From SHWB01 sp050246875 (GTDB lineage Bacteria; Pseudomonadota; Alphaproteobacteria; UBA6615), in assembly GCA_050246875.1 (NCBI GenBank), contig JBFWVF010000004.1, positions 1 to 64,000 of the forward strand: DNA of 64,000 bases, given 5' to 3'. This document shows, in pieces, positions 41,560 through 50,808 of this stretch; positions within the stretch are counted from its first letter, which is position 1, and each line of letters begins with the position of its first letter. The position numbers were made by a program, and so were the translations under genes. A model generated the notes under the pieces. The model was not told where the DNA came from and searched no databases. It was given only the letters and a program-made list of their open reading frames with translations.

Positions 41560-43143
41560 ATGGATTCCAATGGCGGCAAGGTATTCATCGGCGGCAGCGG
41601 AAAGCCGGAGTATGTCCACCTGCCGCTCGCCAATCGCCACGGCCTGATCACCGGCGCAACCGGCACCGGCAAGACGGTGTCGCTGCAGGTCCTCGCGGAA
41701 GGTTTTTCCGACGCCGGCGTGCCGGTGTTCTGCGCCGACTTCAAGGGCGACCTGGCCGGCCTCGCCGCCGCCGGCACGCCGAAGGACTTCCTGACCAGCC
41801 GCGCCGAGGCCATCGGCTTCGCCGAATCCTACCGGCAAGAGGCCTATCCGGTCGTCTTCTGGGATTTGTTCGGACGCGAAGGCCACCCTGTCCGCACGAC
41901 GATATCGGAGATGGGGCCGCTGCTGCTCGCGCGCCTGCTCGACCTCAACGATACCCAGGAGGGCGTGCTCAACATCGCCTTCCGGCTGGCCGACGAGGAC
42001 GGCCTGCTGCTGCTCGACCTCAAGGATCTGCGCGCGCTGCTGGTCCATGTCGCCGAACGGGCGAAGGAGCTGACGGTACGCTATGGCAACGTCACCGCCG
42101 CCAGCGTCGGCGCGGTCCAGCGCAAGCTGCTGGTCCTCGACCAGCAGGGTGGTGAGGCGTTCTTCGGCGAGCCGGCGTTGCATGTTTCGGAATTCATGCG
42201 CACGACGCGTGACGGACGCGGCATCGTCAACGTACTCGCTGCCGGCGCCCTGATGCAGTCACCCCGCCTCTACGCGACCTTCCTGCTATGGCTGCTGTCG
42301 GAACTGTTCGAGGAGCTGCCCGAGATCGGCGATCCGGACAGGCCGCGCCTCGTCTTCTTCTTCGACGAAGCCCACCTGCTGTTCAAGGATGCGCCGCCGG
42401 CGTTGCTGGAGAAGGTCGAGCTGATCGTCCGCCTGATCCGCTCCAAGGGCATCGGCGTCTACTTCGTGACGCAGAACCCGCTCGACGTGCCCGACGCCGT
42501 ACTGGCCCAGCTCGGCAACCGCGTGCAGCACGCGTTGCGCGCCTTCACGCCGCGCGAGGCGAAGGCGGTGAAGGCCGCGGCGGACACGTTCCGGCCCAAT
42601 CCCACCTTTTCGGCCTACGAGGTCATCACTCAACTCGGCGTCGGCGAGGCGCTGGTGTCGACGCTGGAGGGCAAGGGGGTGCCGTCCGTCGTCCAGCGCA
42701 CGCTGATCCGGCCGCCGGCGTCGCGCATCGGCACGCTGAGCGAGGAGGAGCGCCGACGGGCGATCGCCGCCAGCCCGGTCGGTCCGCAGTACGACAAGCC
42801 GGTCGATCGTGAGTCAGCCTACGAAATCCTTGCCGCCGGCGTCGCGGCGAAGGCGGTCGCGGCGCCACAGCCGGCGCCCGGCGACGGCGCCCGGGCCGAG
42901 GGTGAGTCGACGAATAGCGGCGGCATCGGCGGCATGCTGGGCGACCTGTTCGGCACCAGCCGGCCGCGCGGCCAGCGCCTGACCACGACCCAGCACGTCG
43001 CCCGTTCGGTGACGCGCTCGGTGACGACCCGTGTCGTCGGCGGCCTCGCCGCCGAAATTGGCAAATCGGTCGGCGGCTCGCTCGGCAGTTCCATCGGCCG
43101 CGCCGTCGTGCGCGGTGTGCTCGGCAGCATCCTGCGACGGTAA
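41560..43143 (+). CDS. HerA-like ATPase (DUF853 family)
   Basis: The 527-residue protein is a FtsK/HerA-type P-loop ATPase: Walker A GATGTGKT at residues 32-39, Walker B LVFFFDEAHLLF, a conserved TQNP segment (VYFVTQNPLDVPD), and a C-terminal region rich in Gly, Ser and Arg (GGIGGMLGDLFGTSRPRG, then GSLGSSIGRAVV). DUF853 proteins are related to archaeal HerA translocases, but no nuclease partner gene such as nurA is nearby. The ATG at 41560 is preferred over the GTG at 41554. Confidence 0.9.
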   Translation: MDSNGGKVFIGGSGKPEYVHLPLANRHGLITGATGTGKTVSLQVLAEGFSDAGVPVFCADFKGDLAGLAAAGTPKDFLTSRAEAIGFAESYRQEAYPVVFWDLFGREGHPVRTTISEMGPLLLARLLDLNDTQEGVLNIAFRLADEDGLLLLDLKDLRALLVHVAERAKELTVRYGNVTAASVGAVQRKLLVLDQQGGEAFFGEPALHVSEFMRTTRDGRGIVNVLAAGALMQSPRLYATFLLWLLSELFEELPEIGDPDRPRLVFFFDEAHLLFKDAPPALLEKVELIVRLIRSKGIGVYFVTQNPLDVPDAVLAQLGNRVQHALRAFTPREAKAVKAAADTFRPNPTFSAYEVITQLGVGEALVSTLEGKGVPSVVQRTLIRPPASRIGTLSEEERRRAIAASPVGPQYDKPVDRESAYEILAAGVAAKAVAAPQPAPGDGARAEGESTNSGGIGGMLGDLFGTSRPRGQRLTTTQHVARSVTRSVTTRVVGGLAAEIGKSVGGSLGSSIGRAVVRGVLGSILRR

Positions 43144-43153
43144 GCGGCAGCGG

Positions 43154-44275
43154 CTACGCCATCGCGCCGCGCGCGGTGACCGGCCAGACGGTCTCGACGC
43201 GGCCGGCGCGCACGCCGACCAGCCAGTCGTGCAGATTGACGGTCGGGTCGCAGTGGCCGGGCACGAGGCGGATCTTCTCGCCCAGCACTGGCGGACGGTT
43301 GGTCGGGGCGACGCGCAGCGTGCCGTGCTCGTCCGACGGGCCGGCATAGTCGAGACCGTCGCGACCGGCGACCAGTGGCGGGCCGCTGTCGAAGGCGATG
43401 GCCTTGAGGCCGGCGTCGCACACGGCGCGGTCGCGCGCCGGCACGCTCATCACGGTGGACCAGACGAACAGGGCCTGCTCGAAGGCCGCGACGGGCTGGC
43501 CGGAACGGTCGAGGTTGCGGCCGTAGTCGACGTCCATGAAGGCGTAGGAGCCGCATTGCAGCTCGGTATATACGCCGCTGGCCGCCTCGAACTCGAAGGT
43601 GCCGGTGCCGGCGCCGGTCACCACCGCGCAGGGCAGGCCGGCGGCGGCGAAGGCGGCCATGGTTTCGCGGCAGGCGTCCGTCGCGGCGGCGATGGCGGCG
43701 CGGCGCTCCTCCCAGGTCCGCAGGTGCTGGGCGCGGCCGTGATAGGCCTGGATGCCGGCGAGGCGCAGGCCGGGCGCGCGGTCGACCGCCGCCGCCAGCG
43801 CACGGGCCGGGGCGCCCGGCAGCACGCCGCAGCGGGCACCGTTGACGTCGAGTTCGACCAGCACGGCGAGTTCGACGCCCGCCGCCGTCGCGGCCGCGGA
43901 AAGCTGGGCCACGTTCTCGGCATCGTCGACGCAGACGCCGACACGCGCCACGCGGGCCAGCGCGGCGAGGCGGGCCAGCTTGCGGGCGCCGACGACCTCG
44001 TTGCTGACCAGCACATCGGCGACGCCGCCAGCCACCATCGCCTCGGCCTCGCCGACCTTCTGGCAGCAGACGCCGGCGGCCCCATGGGCCATCTGCAGGC
44101 GGGCGAGGTCCGGGCTCTTGTGCATCTTGGCATGCGGGCGAAGCGCGACGCCGGCGGCGCGGGCGGCCTCCGCCATGCGGCGCAGGTTACGGTCGAGGGC
44201 ATCGAGGTCGACCAGCAGGGCCGGGGTATCGACCTCCTCGACGGCCATGCCGGGCTCGGCGGGCGGGGTCTGCAT
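43154..44275 (-). CDS. D-threonine aldolase-like PLP enzyme (fold-III alanine racemase family)
   Basis: The 373-residue protein has the fold-III PLP domain with Lys in RPHAKMHKSPDLA and a C-terminal domain with PGHCDPTVNLHDW. His341-x-Asp343 matches the metal-binding His-x-Asp of D-threonine aldolase, whereas D-serine dehydratase has His-x-Cys, so aldolase activity giving glycine and an aldehyde is favoured. ATG 44275 starts just before AVEEVDTPALLVDLDALDRN, the usual N-terminus. The longer upstream frame is unlikely. It is transcribed towards the HerA-like gene (convergent). Confidence 0.86.
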   Translation of the reverse strand: MQTPPAEPGMAVEEVDTPALLVDLDALDRNLRRMAEAARAAGVALRPHAKMHKSPDLARLQMAHGAAGVCCQKVGEAEAMVAGGVADVLVSNEVVGARKLARLAALARVARVGVCVDDAENVAQLSAAATAAGVELAVLVELDVNGARCGVLPGAPARALAAAVDRAPGLRLAGIQAYHGRAQHLRTWEERRAAIAAATDACRETMAAFAAAGLPCAVVTGAGTGTFEFEAASGVYTELQCGSYAFMDVDYGRNLDRSGQPVAAFEQALFVWSTVMSVPARDRAVCDAGLKAIAFDSGPPLVAGRDGLDYAGPSDEHGTLRVAPTNRPPVLGEKIRLVPGHCDPTVNLHDWLVGVRAGRVETVWPVTARGAMA

Positions 44276-44386
44276 CGCGGAGGCTCCATCAGGCGGTAAA
44301 AATCGGCGCCCGGCCGCAACTTTCCCCTTCGGCCGGACGCACGCGCGCCCCATATAGGCAGGCATCGCTCCGGGAGGGGAAGCGCC

Positions 44387-44932
44387 ATGAAGAAGTCGTC
44401 GTCGATCCGTCTCGTGCTGCTCGGCAGCGCCAGCATGCTGCTGGCCGGCTGCGGCGACGAGGGTCCGCCGCAGGACGCCAAGTTCTATTCGAGCGTCGAG
44501 GAGTGCTCGTCCCTCTACACGGCCGCCGAATGCGCCGCCGCGAAGGCCGAGGCCGACCGCTTCCACGCCGCCGAGGCGCCGCGCTACAGCCGCAAGGACG
44601 AGTGCGAAGCCGAGTTCGGCGCCGGCAACTGCGAGACGCAGACGGCCAGCGCCAGCGAGGGCGGCGGCAGCTTCTTCATGCCGCTGCTGATGGGCTACAT
44701 GATGGGCAACATGCTGAGCGGCGGGAACCGCTACAGCCAGCCCGTCTGGCGCGGCACCAACAACCAGGCGGTGATGCCCGGCAAGAGCGGCAGCTTCTTC
44801 GGCGTCGGCAGCTTCGGCAACACCGCTGCCACCGGCACCTCGGCCTTCCGCCCGGCGGCCCAGGTGGCCTCGGTGCCGCGCGGCGGCTTCGGCAGCACGG
44901 CGACCGCCTACCGCACCTCCGCCGGAAGCTGA
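44387..44932 (+). CDS. DUF1190 (YgiB-like) lipoprotein
   Basis: The 181-residue lipoprotein has a lipobox LAGC (Cys near residue 22) and the DUF1190 pattern: KFYSSVEECSS, four Cys in the first 90 residues (TAAECAAAKA, KDECEAEFGAGNCE), then a Gly/Phe/Met-rich part (MGYMMGNMLSGGN). YgiB in E. coli is paired with YgiC. Here the next gene is a YgiC homologue, starting 5 bases after this stop, which supports a conserved pair. The cellular role is unknown. Confidence 0.88.
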   Translation: MKKSSSIRLVLLGSASMLLAGCGDEGPPQDAKFYSSVEECSSLYTAAECAAAKAEADRFHAAEAPRYSRKDECEAEFGAGNCETQTASASEGGGSFFMPLLMGYMMGNMLSGGNRYSQPVWRGTNNQAVMPGKSGSFFGVGSFGNTAATGTSAFRPAAQVASVPRGGFGSTATAYRTSAGS

Positions 44933-44937
44933 ACGGC

Positions 44938-46068
44938 TTGGAGCGCCTGGCGACGGCGCCGCGCCCCGACTGGCGCGCGCATGTCGAGCGCGAGCTCGGC
45001 TTCGCCTTCCACACCATCGACGGCCAGCCCTACTGGGACGAGACCGCCTGCTACCGCTTCAGCGAGGCCGAGATCGACGCCATCGAGGCGGCGACCGGCG
45101 AACTGGAGCAGATGGCGCTGGCGCTGGTCGACCGCGTCGTCGCCGCCGGCGAGGAAGCCTACACCCGACTGCGCATCCCCGAGGCAGCGTGGGAGGCGAT
45201 CGAGGGAAGCTGGAAGGCCGGCGCCAAGAACCTCTACGGCCGCTTTGACCTGCGCTACGACGGCGATGGGCCGCCGCTGCTGCTGGAATACAACGCCGAC
45301 ACGCCGACGGCGCTGTTCGAGGCCGCCGTCGTGCAATGGAACTGGCTGGAGGCCGTGCGCAGGGAGGCCGACCAGTTCAACTCCATCCACGAGCGGCTGA
45401 TCGAGGCCTGGCGGAATTTCGGCATCGGCCGCGACCCGGTGCACTTCGCCGCCGTGCGCGATCACGCCGAAGACGAGGGCACGGTCGAGTATCTCCGCGA
45501 CACCGCCGTGCAGGCGGGCCTCGCCACCCAGCGCATCGCCATCGAGGACATCGGCTGGGACGGCACGCGCTTCCGCGACCTCGACAACGCCCCGATCACC
45601 ACCCTGTTCAAGCTCTACCCCTGGGAGTGGCTGGTCGCCGAGGCGTTCGGCGCGCATCTGCTGACCGGCGCCACGCGTGTCATCGAACCGCCGTGGAAGA
45701 TGGTGCTGTCGAACAAGGCGGCGCTGGCGCTGCTGTGGGAGATGGCGCCGGGCCACCCCAACCTGCTGCCGGCGGCGCTGGAGCCCGGCGCCATCGAGGG
45801 CCGGACGGTACGCAAGCCGATCTACAGCCGCGAGGGCGCCAACATCAGCGTGCTCGACGGCGAGCGCGTGACGGCGGAGACCGGCGGCGGCTACGGCGCC
45901 GAGGGATTCGTCTACCAGGGCTATGCCGAACTGCCGCGGTTCGACGGCAATTTCCCGGTGATCGGCTCGTGGGTGGTGGCGAGCCAGCCCGCCGGCATTG
46001 GCATCCGCGAGGACTCGACCGCCATCACGCGCGACAGCAGCCGCTTCGTGCCGCACTTCTTCGAGTAG
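44938..46068 (+). CDS. Glutathionylspermidine synthase family protein (YgiC-like)
   Basis: The 376-residue ATP-grasp ligase has the glutathionylspermidine-synthase C-terminal fold: LLLEYNADTPTALFEAAVVQ, LFKLYPWEWL, EPPWKMVLSNKAALALLWE and RKPIYSREGANI, the substrate and ATP segments of the family. The substrate of YgiC/YjfC members is unknown. TTG 44938 gives a product starting MERLATAPRPDW, close to the MER start of E. coli YgiC, with GGAAG ten bases upstream. It follows the DUF1190 gene and precedes a DUF350 gene. Confidence 0.9.
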   Translation: MERLATAPRPDWRAHVERELGFAFHTIDGQPYWDETACYRFSEAEIDAIEAATGELEQMALALVDRVVAAGEEAYTRLRIPEAAWEAIEGSWKAGAKNLYGRFDLRYDGDGPPLLLEYNADTPTALFEAAVVQWNWLEAVRREADQFNSIHERLIEAWRNFGIGRDPVHFAAVRDHAEDEGTVEYLRDTAVQAGLATQRIAIEDIGWDGTRFRDLDNAPITTLFKLYPWEWLVAEAFGAHLLTGATRVIEPPWKMVLSNKAALALLWEMAPGHPNLLPAALEPGAIEGRTVRKPIYSREGANISVLDGERVTAETGGGYGAEGFVYQGYAELPRFDGNFPVIGSWVVASQPAGIGIREDSTAITRDSSRFVPHFFE

Positions 46069-46085
46069 CGGAGATACATAGTGCG

Positions 46086-46168
46086 CGTCATTGCGAGGAG
46101 GCGCAGCCGACGAGGCAACACAGCCTTGGGCCGCCAGCCTGGGTTGCTTCTCTGCTCTCGCAATGACG
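46086..46168. repeat. Family B palindromic repeat (CGTCATTGCGAG type)
   Basis: The unit starts CGTCATTGCGAGGAGGCGC and ends TCTCGCAATGACG, with an inner GCAACACAGCC/GGGTTGCTTC complement. It sits between the YgiC-like and DUF350 genes, inside an apparent operon. Confidence 0.8.
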
Positions 46169-46193
46169 GCATCGAACGACGAGGGGGAACGAC

Positions 46194-46601
46194 ATGGGCA
46201 TCATGATCTCGCTGCAGGGGCTCGGCGCCTTCCTGCTCTACTTCGCCGTTGCGCTCGCGGCGCTCGGCGTCTTCCTGGCCGTATACATGGCGATCACGCC
46301 GCACAACGAGATGGCGCTGATCCGCGACGGCAACGCGGCGGCCGCGACCAGCCTGGCCGGCGCCGTGATCGGCTTCGTCCTGCCGCTCGCCAGCACGGTC
46401 ATCCACAGCGTCTCGCTGGTCGACATGGCGGTGTGGGCCGCCATCGCGCTGGTGGTGCAGTTGGCGGTGTTCTGGATCGTCGGCCTGCTGTTGCGCGATC
46501 TCTCGCGGCGCATCGAGGCAGGCAACGCGGCGGCCGGCATCACGCTGGCGGCCGCCTCGATCGCCATCGGCGCCGTCAACGCCGCCTGCATCAGTTACTG
46601 A
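46194..46601 (+). CDS. DUF350 membrane protein (YjfL-like)
   Basis: The 135-residue protein has four membrane segments in two DUF350 repeats: GLGAFLLYFAVALAALGVFLA with YMAITPHNEMALIRDGNAAAATSLAG, then a second half with RIEAGNAAAGITLAAASIAIG. In E. coli the DUF350 protein YjfL belongs to a cluster with YjfM (DUF1190) and YjfC (YgiC-like), exactly the set seen here. GAGGGGGAA is upstream of the ATG. Function is unknown. Confidence 0.88.
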   Translation: MGIMISLQGLGAFLLYFAVALAALGVFLAVYMAITPHNEMALIRDGNAAAATSLAGAVIGFVLPLASTVIHSVSLVDMAVWAAIALVVQLAVFWIVGLLLRDLSRRIEAGNAAAGITLAAASIAIGAVNAACISY

Positions 46602-46693
46602 CAGGCGCCACGAGGCCGCCACCGGGCCGTCACGGGGGAGAAACGGCGCAGCGCTAGCCATGGTCCGTCCGCAACCAGCGAACGAGACCCGCC

Positions 46694-48058
46694 ATGCGCG
46701 CCGCCATGCTCGCCACCGTCGCCGCCGTCGCCCTCACCGGCGCAGCCCAGGCCGACCAGAAATTCGAGGCCACCCTCGCCGGCCACGCCATCCTGCCCGC
46801 CGCCAGCTTCGTCGCCGCGCCGGAAGCGGCGGGGCCGGGCTTCGCCGTCTCCGGCAAGTTCGCCGGCCCGGGCAATAGCCGCGTGACGGTGCCGGGCAGC
46901 ATCGCCGGCGCCAGCGGCAGCGGCGCGGCGGCACGGCCGACCGGCCTGTCCTTCCCCTTCCGGGGCCAGCCGCTGCAGGGCTTCTCCGGCATCACCCCGG
47001 TCGGCGACGGCAGCTACTGGGTGCTGACCGACAACGGCTTCGGCAGCAAGCGCAACAGCCCCGACGCGCTGCTGATGTTCCATCGCGTGCGGCCGGACTG
47101 GGCGAGCGGCCGCGTTGTCGTCGAACGCACCATCTTCCTGTCCGACCCCAGCCGCGTCCTGCCCTTCAACATCGTCACCGACGCGACCGACGCCCGCTAC
47201 CTCACCGGCGCCGACTTCGACATCGAAAGCATCCAGCCGGTCGGCGACGGCTTCTGGTTCGGTGACGAGTTCGGCCCCTACCTGTTCCGCACCGACGGCG
47301 AGGGCCGCGTCACCCATTTCTTCGACACGACGCTCGACGGCAAGACGCTGCGCAGCCCCGACAACCACGCCCTGCAGGTACCGGCAAGCCCGACCGGCGC
47401 CGTCGCATACGAGGTGAGTCGCTCAGGCGGATACGAGGGCATGGCCGCGACGCCCGACGGCGCCCGCCTCTATGCCATGCTGGAGAAGCCGCTGTTCGCC
47501 GCCGGCGGCGACCAGGCCGAGGGCCGCTACCTGCGCGTCCTCGAGTTCGACACCCGCAAGCCCGGCTGGACGGGCCGCAGCCTAAAGTACCGGCTGGAGG
47601 ACGGCGCCACCGCCATCGGCGACTTCAACATGATCGATGGCTCGCGCGCACTGGTGATCGAGCGCGACAACGGCGAAGGCGATCCGTCACTCGCTTGCGC
47701 CCAGGGCCAGACGCCACCGGCCTGCTTTCCCAGTCCGGCGAAGTTCAAGCGCGTCTATCTCGTCGACCTGGCGCAGGCCGACGGCGACGGCTTCGTCCGC
47801 AAGATCGGCCATATCGACCTGATGGCGATCCGCGATCCCAGGGGCGTGGCGCGCCAGCGCGGCGACCTCGGCGATGTCGGCAAGGCCACGTTCGGTTTCC
47901 CCTTCTTCACCATCGAGGACGTGGCCATGGTCGATGCCGACCACATCATCGTCGGCAATGACAACAACCTGCCCTTCAGCGCCGGCCGCGACCTCGCCCG
48001 GGCCGACGACAACGAACTGATCCTGCTGCACGTGCCCGATCTGCTGCGCGCCCGCTGA
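46694..48058 (+). CDS. Secreted esterase-like phytase family protein
   Basis: The 454-residue protein has a Sec signal (MRAAMLATVAAVALTGAAQA) and the esterase-like phytase pattern (PF13449-type): PLQGFSGITPVGDGSYWVLTDNGFGSK, FDIESIQPVGDGFWFGDEFGPYLF, GGYEGMAATPDG and FTIEDVAMVDADHIIVGNDNNLPF. The family is predicted to hydrolyse phosphomonoesters such as phytate; actual substrates are untested here. It is periplasmic or exported and monocistronic by context. Confidence 0.88.
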   Translation: MRAAMLATVAAVALTGAAQADQKFEATLAGHAILPAASFVAAPEAAGPGFAVSGKFAGPGNSRVTVPGSIAGASGSGAAARPTGLSFPFRGQPLQGFSGITPVGDGSYWVLTDNGFGSKRNSPDALLMFHRVRPDWASGRVVVERTIFLSDPSRVLPFNIVTDATDARYLTGADFDIESIQPVGDGFWFGDEFGPYLFRTDGEGRVTHFFDTTLDGKTLRSPDNHALQVPASPTGAVAYEVSRSGGYEGMAATPDGARLYAMLEKPLFAAGGDQAEGRYLRVLEFDTRKPGWTGRSLKYRLEDGATAIGDFNMIDGSRALVIERDNGEGDPSLACAQGQTPPACFPSPAKFKRVYLVDLAQADGDGFVRKIGHIDLMAIRDPRGVARQRGDLGDVGKATFGFPFFTIEDVAMVDADHIIVGNDNNLPFSAGRDLARADDNELILLHVPDLLRAR

Positions 48059-48205
48059 GACGCCGCGACCGGGGCGGGTGCCGTCCGGCAGCCGCCCCAC
48101 CCCGCGCCAATCGCCAATAATTTCCCACTGATTTCCTGTATTGAAACCCAATTCGCAAAGGCAGAGTGTCGATCCTGCGACCCGCTGGCACCGGGAGAGG
48201 GAAAG

Positions 48206-49261
48206 ATGAACTGCTGCGAAAGCCTCGACGTACGTGTCGAACCCGTTGTCCTGCGACCGGGCATCGACCGGCGCACGGCCCTCAAGGGCATCGGCGGCGC
48301 GGCCGCCATCGCCGCCGCCTCGGCCAGCGGCGTCGCCCAGGCACAGGCGCTGACCAAGGTGAAGCTGGCCTTCTGCGGCCAGCTCCTCTGCGTCGTGCCC
48401 TACGAGGTGACGCGCGAGCGCGGCCACTTCCGTGCCGAAGGCATCGACATGGAACTGGTCTACACGCGCGGCGGCAGCGCCGCCATGCAGGCTCTCGTCG
48501 GCGGCGCGGTGGACTACGCAGGCACCGCCTTTGACGTCGCCGTGCAGGCGCGTTCGCGCGGCGCCGACGTGGTGCGCTTCGCCTCGACCGGCCGGCTGCC
48601 GCTGTTCGCGCTGGCCATCGCGCCGAAGAACAAGGACACGATCAACGCGCTCAAGGATCTCGAGGGCAAGACGGTCGGCGTCTCGGCACTGGGCAATGCC
48701 GACCACGCCCTCGCCGTCTACCTGATGACGCAGGCCGGCGCGAAGCCCGACACGGTGCGCTTCGCCGTCATCGGCACCAACCTGTTCGACGCCCTGCGCC
48801 TCGGCCAGGTCGACGCCGGCATGGTGCAGGAGCCGGCGCTGTCGCTGATCGTCGAGGCCGGCGGCAAGGCGCTGGTCAACATCATGGACATCGAGCACGC
48901 CCGCGCCCATCTCGGCGGCCCCTACGAGTTCATGGGCGTCGCCATCCGCGCCGAGGAGCGCGAGAAGCGCCTCGACGAGATGCGCCGCCTCGCGCGCGCG
49001 CTGACCAAGGGGCTGATCGATACGCGCACCCTGCCGGTCAAGGAGGTCGCGGCGGCGCTGCCGAAGGAGCTGGTCGCCGGCGGCGACAAGGAGCGCTTCG
49101 AGGGCATCCTCGAGAAGTACCGCACCTCGCTCTATCCCGAGAGCGTGCGGATCGACCTCGACGCCGCCCAGCGCGCCGTCGACGCGCTCGACACCGCCGG
49201 CCTGCTGAAGGCGCGCGTCGATCTCTCGAAGTTGCTCGACCGCGAGGTCGTCGGGGGCTGA
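48206..49261 (+). CDS. ABC transporter substrate-binding protein (SsuA/TauA/NMT1-like), Tat-exported
   Basis: The 351-residue protein has a twin-arginine signal (DRRTALKGIGGAAAIAAASASG, near residues 21-42), then the NMT1/SsuA domain: KVKLAFCGQLLCVVPYEVTRERGHFRAEGI, VYTRGGSAAMQALVGGAVDYAGTAFD, LEGKTVGVS and VDAGMVQEPAL. The family binds nitrate, sulfonates, taurine or thiamine precursors. An ATPase and a permease gene follow directly, so it is the binding protein of that importer. Confidence 0.9.
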   Translation: MNCCESLDVRVEPVVLRPGIDRRTALKGIGGAAAIAAASASGVAQAQALTKVKLAFCGQLLCVVPYEVTRERGHFRAEGIDMELVYTRGGSAAMQALVGGAVDYAGTAFDVAVQARSRGADVVRFASTGRLPLFALAIAPKNKDTINALKDLEGKTVGVSALGNADHALAVYLMTQAGAKPDTVRFAVIGTNLFDALRLGQVDAGMVQEPALSLIVEAGGKALVNIMDIEHARAHLGGPYEFMGVAIRAEEREKRLDEMRRLARALTKGLIDTRTLPVKEVAAALPKELVAGGDKERFEGILEKYRTSLYPESVRIDLDAAQRAVDALDTAGLLKARVDLSKLLDREVVGG

Positions 49262-49262
49262 T

Positions 49263-50024
49263 TTGCTCGATATTGCCGGCCTTACCCTCGCCTATGGCGA
49301 GGAGCCGGTCCTCGAGGCGGTCGACCTCAAGCTGGCGGCGGGAGAAGTCGCGAGCCTGGTCGGCCCTTCCGGGTCCGGCAAGACGAGCGTGCTGCGTGCC
49401 GTCACCGGGCTGACGGCGCCGCGTGCCGGTTCCGTGCGCCTCGACATTCCCGTGCGCGAAGTCGGTTTCCTGTTCCAGGACGACGCCCTGCTGCCGTGGC
49501 GCACGGCGCGCCAGAACGTGGCGCTGGGCCTGCGCATCCGCGGCATGGACAAGGAGGCTGCGCTGGCCGAGGCCGACTCCTGGCTCGAACGGCTGGGCCT
49601 CGCCGGCTTCGGCAACCGCTGGCCGCGCCAGCTCTCCGGCGGCCAGCGCAAGCGCGTCGCCATCGCCCAGGTGCTGGCGCTGAAGCCACGCCTGCTGCTG
49701 ATGGACGAGCCCTTTGCCTCGCTCGACGCCATCGTGCGCGCCCGCATCACCCAGGAACTGGTCGAGTGGGTCGAGCGCGAGGGGCTGTCGGTGCTGCTGG
49801 TCACGCACGACCTCGAAGAGGCGCTGGCCATTTCCGACACCGTGCACCTGCTGTCGCAGGGGCCGCGCGCGCGCATCCGCGCGAGCTACACGGTGCCGAT
49901 CGCGCGGCCGCGCAAGCTGATCGAGGCGCGTCTCGACCCCTCCTTCGGGCCGCTGCTCGACCGGCTGTGGCATGCGCTGGAGGCCGAGGTGCAGGGCACG
50001 GGCACGGCGGAGGCGGCGCAGTGA
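49263..50024 (+). CDS. ABC transporter ATP-binding protein (SsuB/TauB/NrtD-like)
   Basis: The 253-residue protein has Walker A GPSGSGKT at residues 34-41, the Q-loop VGFLFQDDALLPW, the signature LSGGQRKR, Walker B LLLMDEPFASLD and the switch His in LLVTHDLEEAL. The TTG start lies 1 bp after the binding-protein stop. The QDDALLPW wording is that of the nitrate/sulfonate/taurine class. The end overlaps the permease start (GTGA). Confidence 0.93.
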   Translation: MLDIAGLTLAYGEEPVLEAVDLKLAAGEVASLVGPSGSGKTSVLRAVTGLTAPRAGSVRLDIPVREVGFLFQDDALLPWRTARQNVALGLRIRGMDKEAALAEADSWLERLGLAGFGNRWPRQLSGGQRKRVAIAQVLALKPRLLLMDEPFASLDAIVRARITQELVEWVEREGLSVLLVTHDLEEALAISDTVHLLSQGPRARIRASYTVPIARPRKLIEARLDPSFGPLLDRLWHALEAEVQGTGTAEAAQ

Positions 50025-50767
50025 AGACCACCATCCGCCGCACCATCGCGCTGGTCCTGCTGGTCGTCGCCTGGGAGGCGGCGTCGCGCCTCGGCTGGCT
50101 CGATCCGTTCTACGCGCCGCCGCCGACCAAGGTGGCCGAGACGCTCGGCGAACTGTTCGCCGAAGGGCGCATCTGGAGCCATCTGCAGGCGACCTTCACG
50201 GCGGCGCTGATCGGCCTGTTCGCCGGCCTGTTGGCCGGCATCGTGCTGGGTTTCGCCGCGGCGCTGATCCCCGGGCTCGCCGACCTGCTCGAGCCGGTGA
50301 TGATTCTGCTCAATGCCATACCGCGCGTCATCCTCGCGCCATTGTTCGTCATATGGCTGGGCATCGAGTTGCCATCGAAGGTCATGCTGGCGCTGGTGCT
50401 GGTGGCGGTGGTGGTGTTCTTCGCCGTCTACAGCGGCATCAAGGAGGTCGACCGGCGGCTGGTCGAGCGCATCCGCACGCTCGGCGGCGGCCGCTGGGAG
50501 CTGCTGCGCGAGGTCTACGCGCCCTCGGTCGTCTCCTGGGTGATGGGCAATCTCAAGGTCTCCGTCGGCTTCGCCTTCACCGGCGCGGTGGTCGGCGAGT
50601 TCGTCGCCTCGACGCGCGGCCTCGGCTACCTGCTGCAGTTCGCCCAGAGCACCTACAACGCGGCGCTGACCATCGCGCTGATCCTGCTGATCATGGCTTT
50701 CGTGCTGGTGCTGTTCGGCCTGGCGGAGCGGCTGGAGCGTCGCCTGCTGCGCTGGCGATACGGGTGA
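50021..50767 (+). CDS. ABC transporter permease (SsuC/TauC-like)
   Basis: The 248-residue permease has about six helices and the EAA-like loop (EVDRRLVERIRTLGGGRWELLREVYAPSVVSWVM region, with the conserved G). FYAPPPTKVAETLGELF at the start is typical of the class. The GTG start overlaps the ATPase stop by 4 bp. With the two preceding genes it makes a complete importer. Substrate is unknown, although sulfonates are a reasonable guess. Confidence 0.92.
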   Translation: MKTTIRRTIALVLLVVAWEAASRLGWLDPFYAPPPTKVAETLGELFAEGRIWSHLQATFTAALIGLFAGLLAGIVLGFAAALIPGLADLLEPVMILLNAIPRVILAPLFVIWLGIELPSKVMLALVLVAVVVFFAVYSGIKEVDRRLVERIRTLGGGRWELLREVYAPSVVSWVMGNLKVSVGFAFTGAVVGEFVASTRGLGYLLQFAQSTYNAALTIALILLIMAFVLVLFGLAERLERRLLRWRYG

Positions 50768-50808
50768 GCGCGGCGTCGCCCGCCCGCGACAAGGAAGGGA
50801 CTGCAACC

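Noticed and set aside
43154..44275. D-serine dehydratase as first choice for the PLP enzyme
   Set aside because: The C-terminal metal motif is His-x-Asp, which suits D-threonine aldolase; the dehydratase has His-x-Cys.
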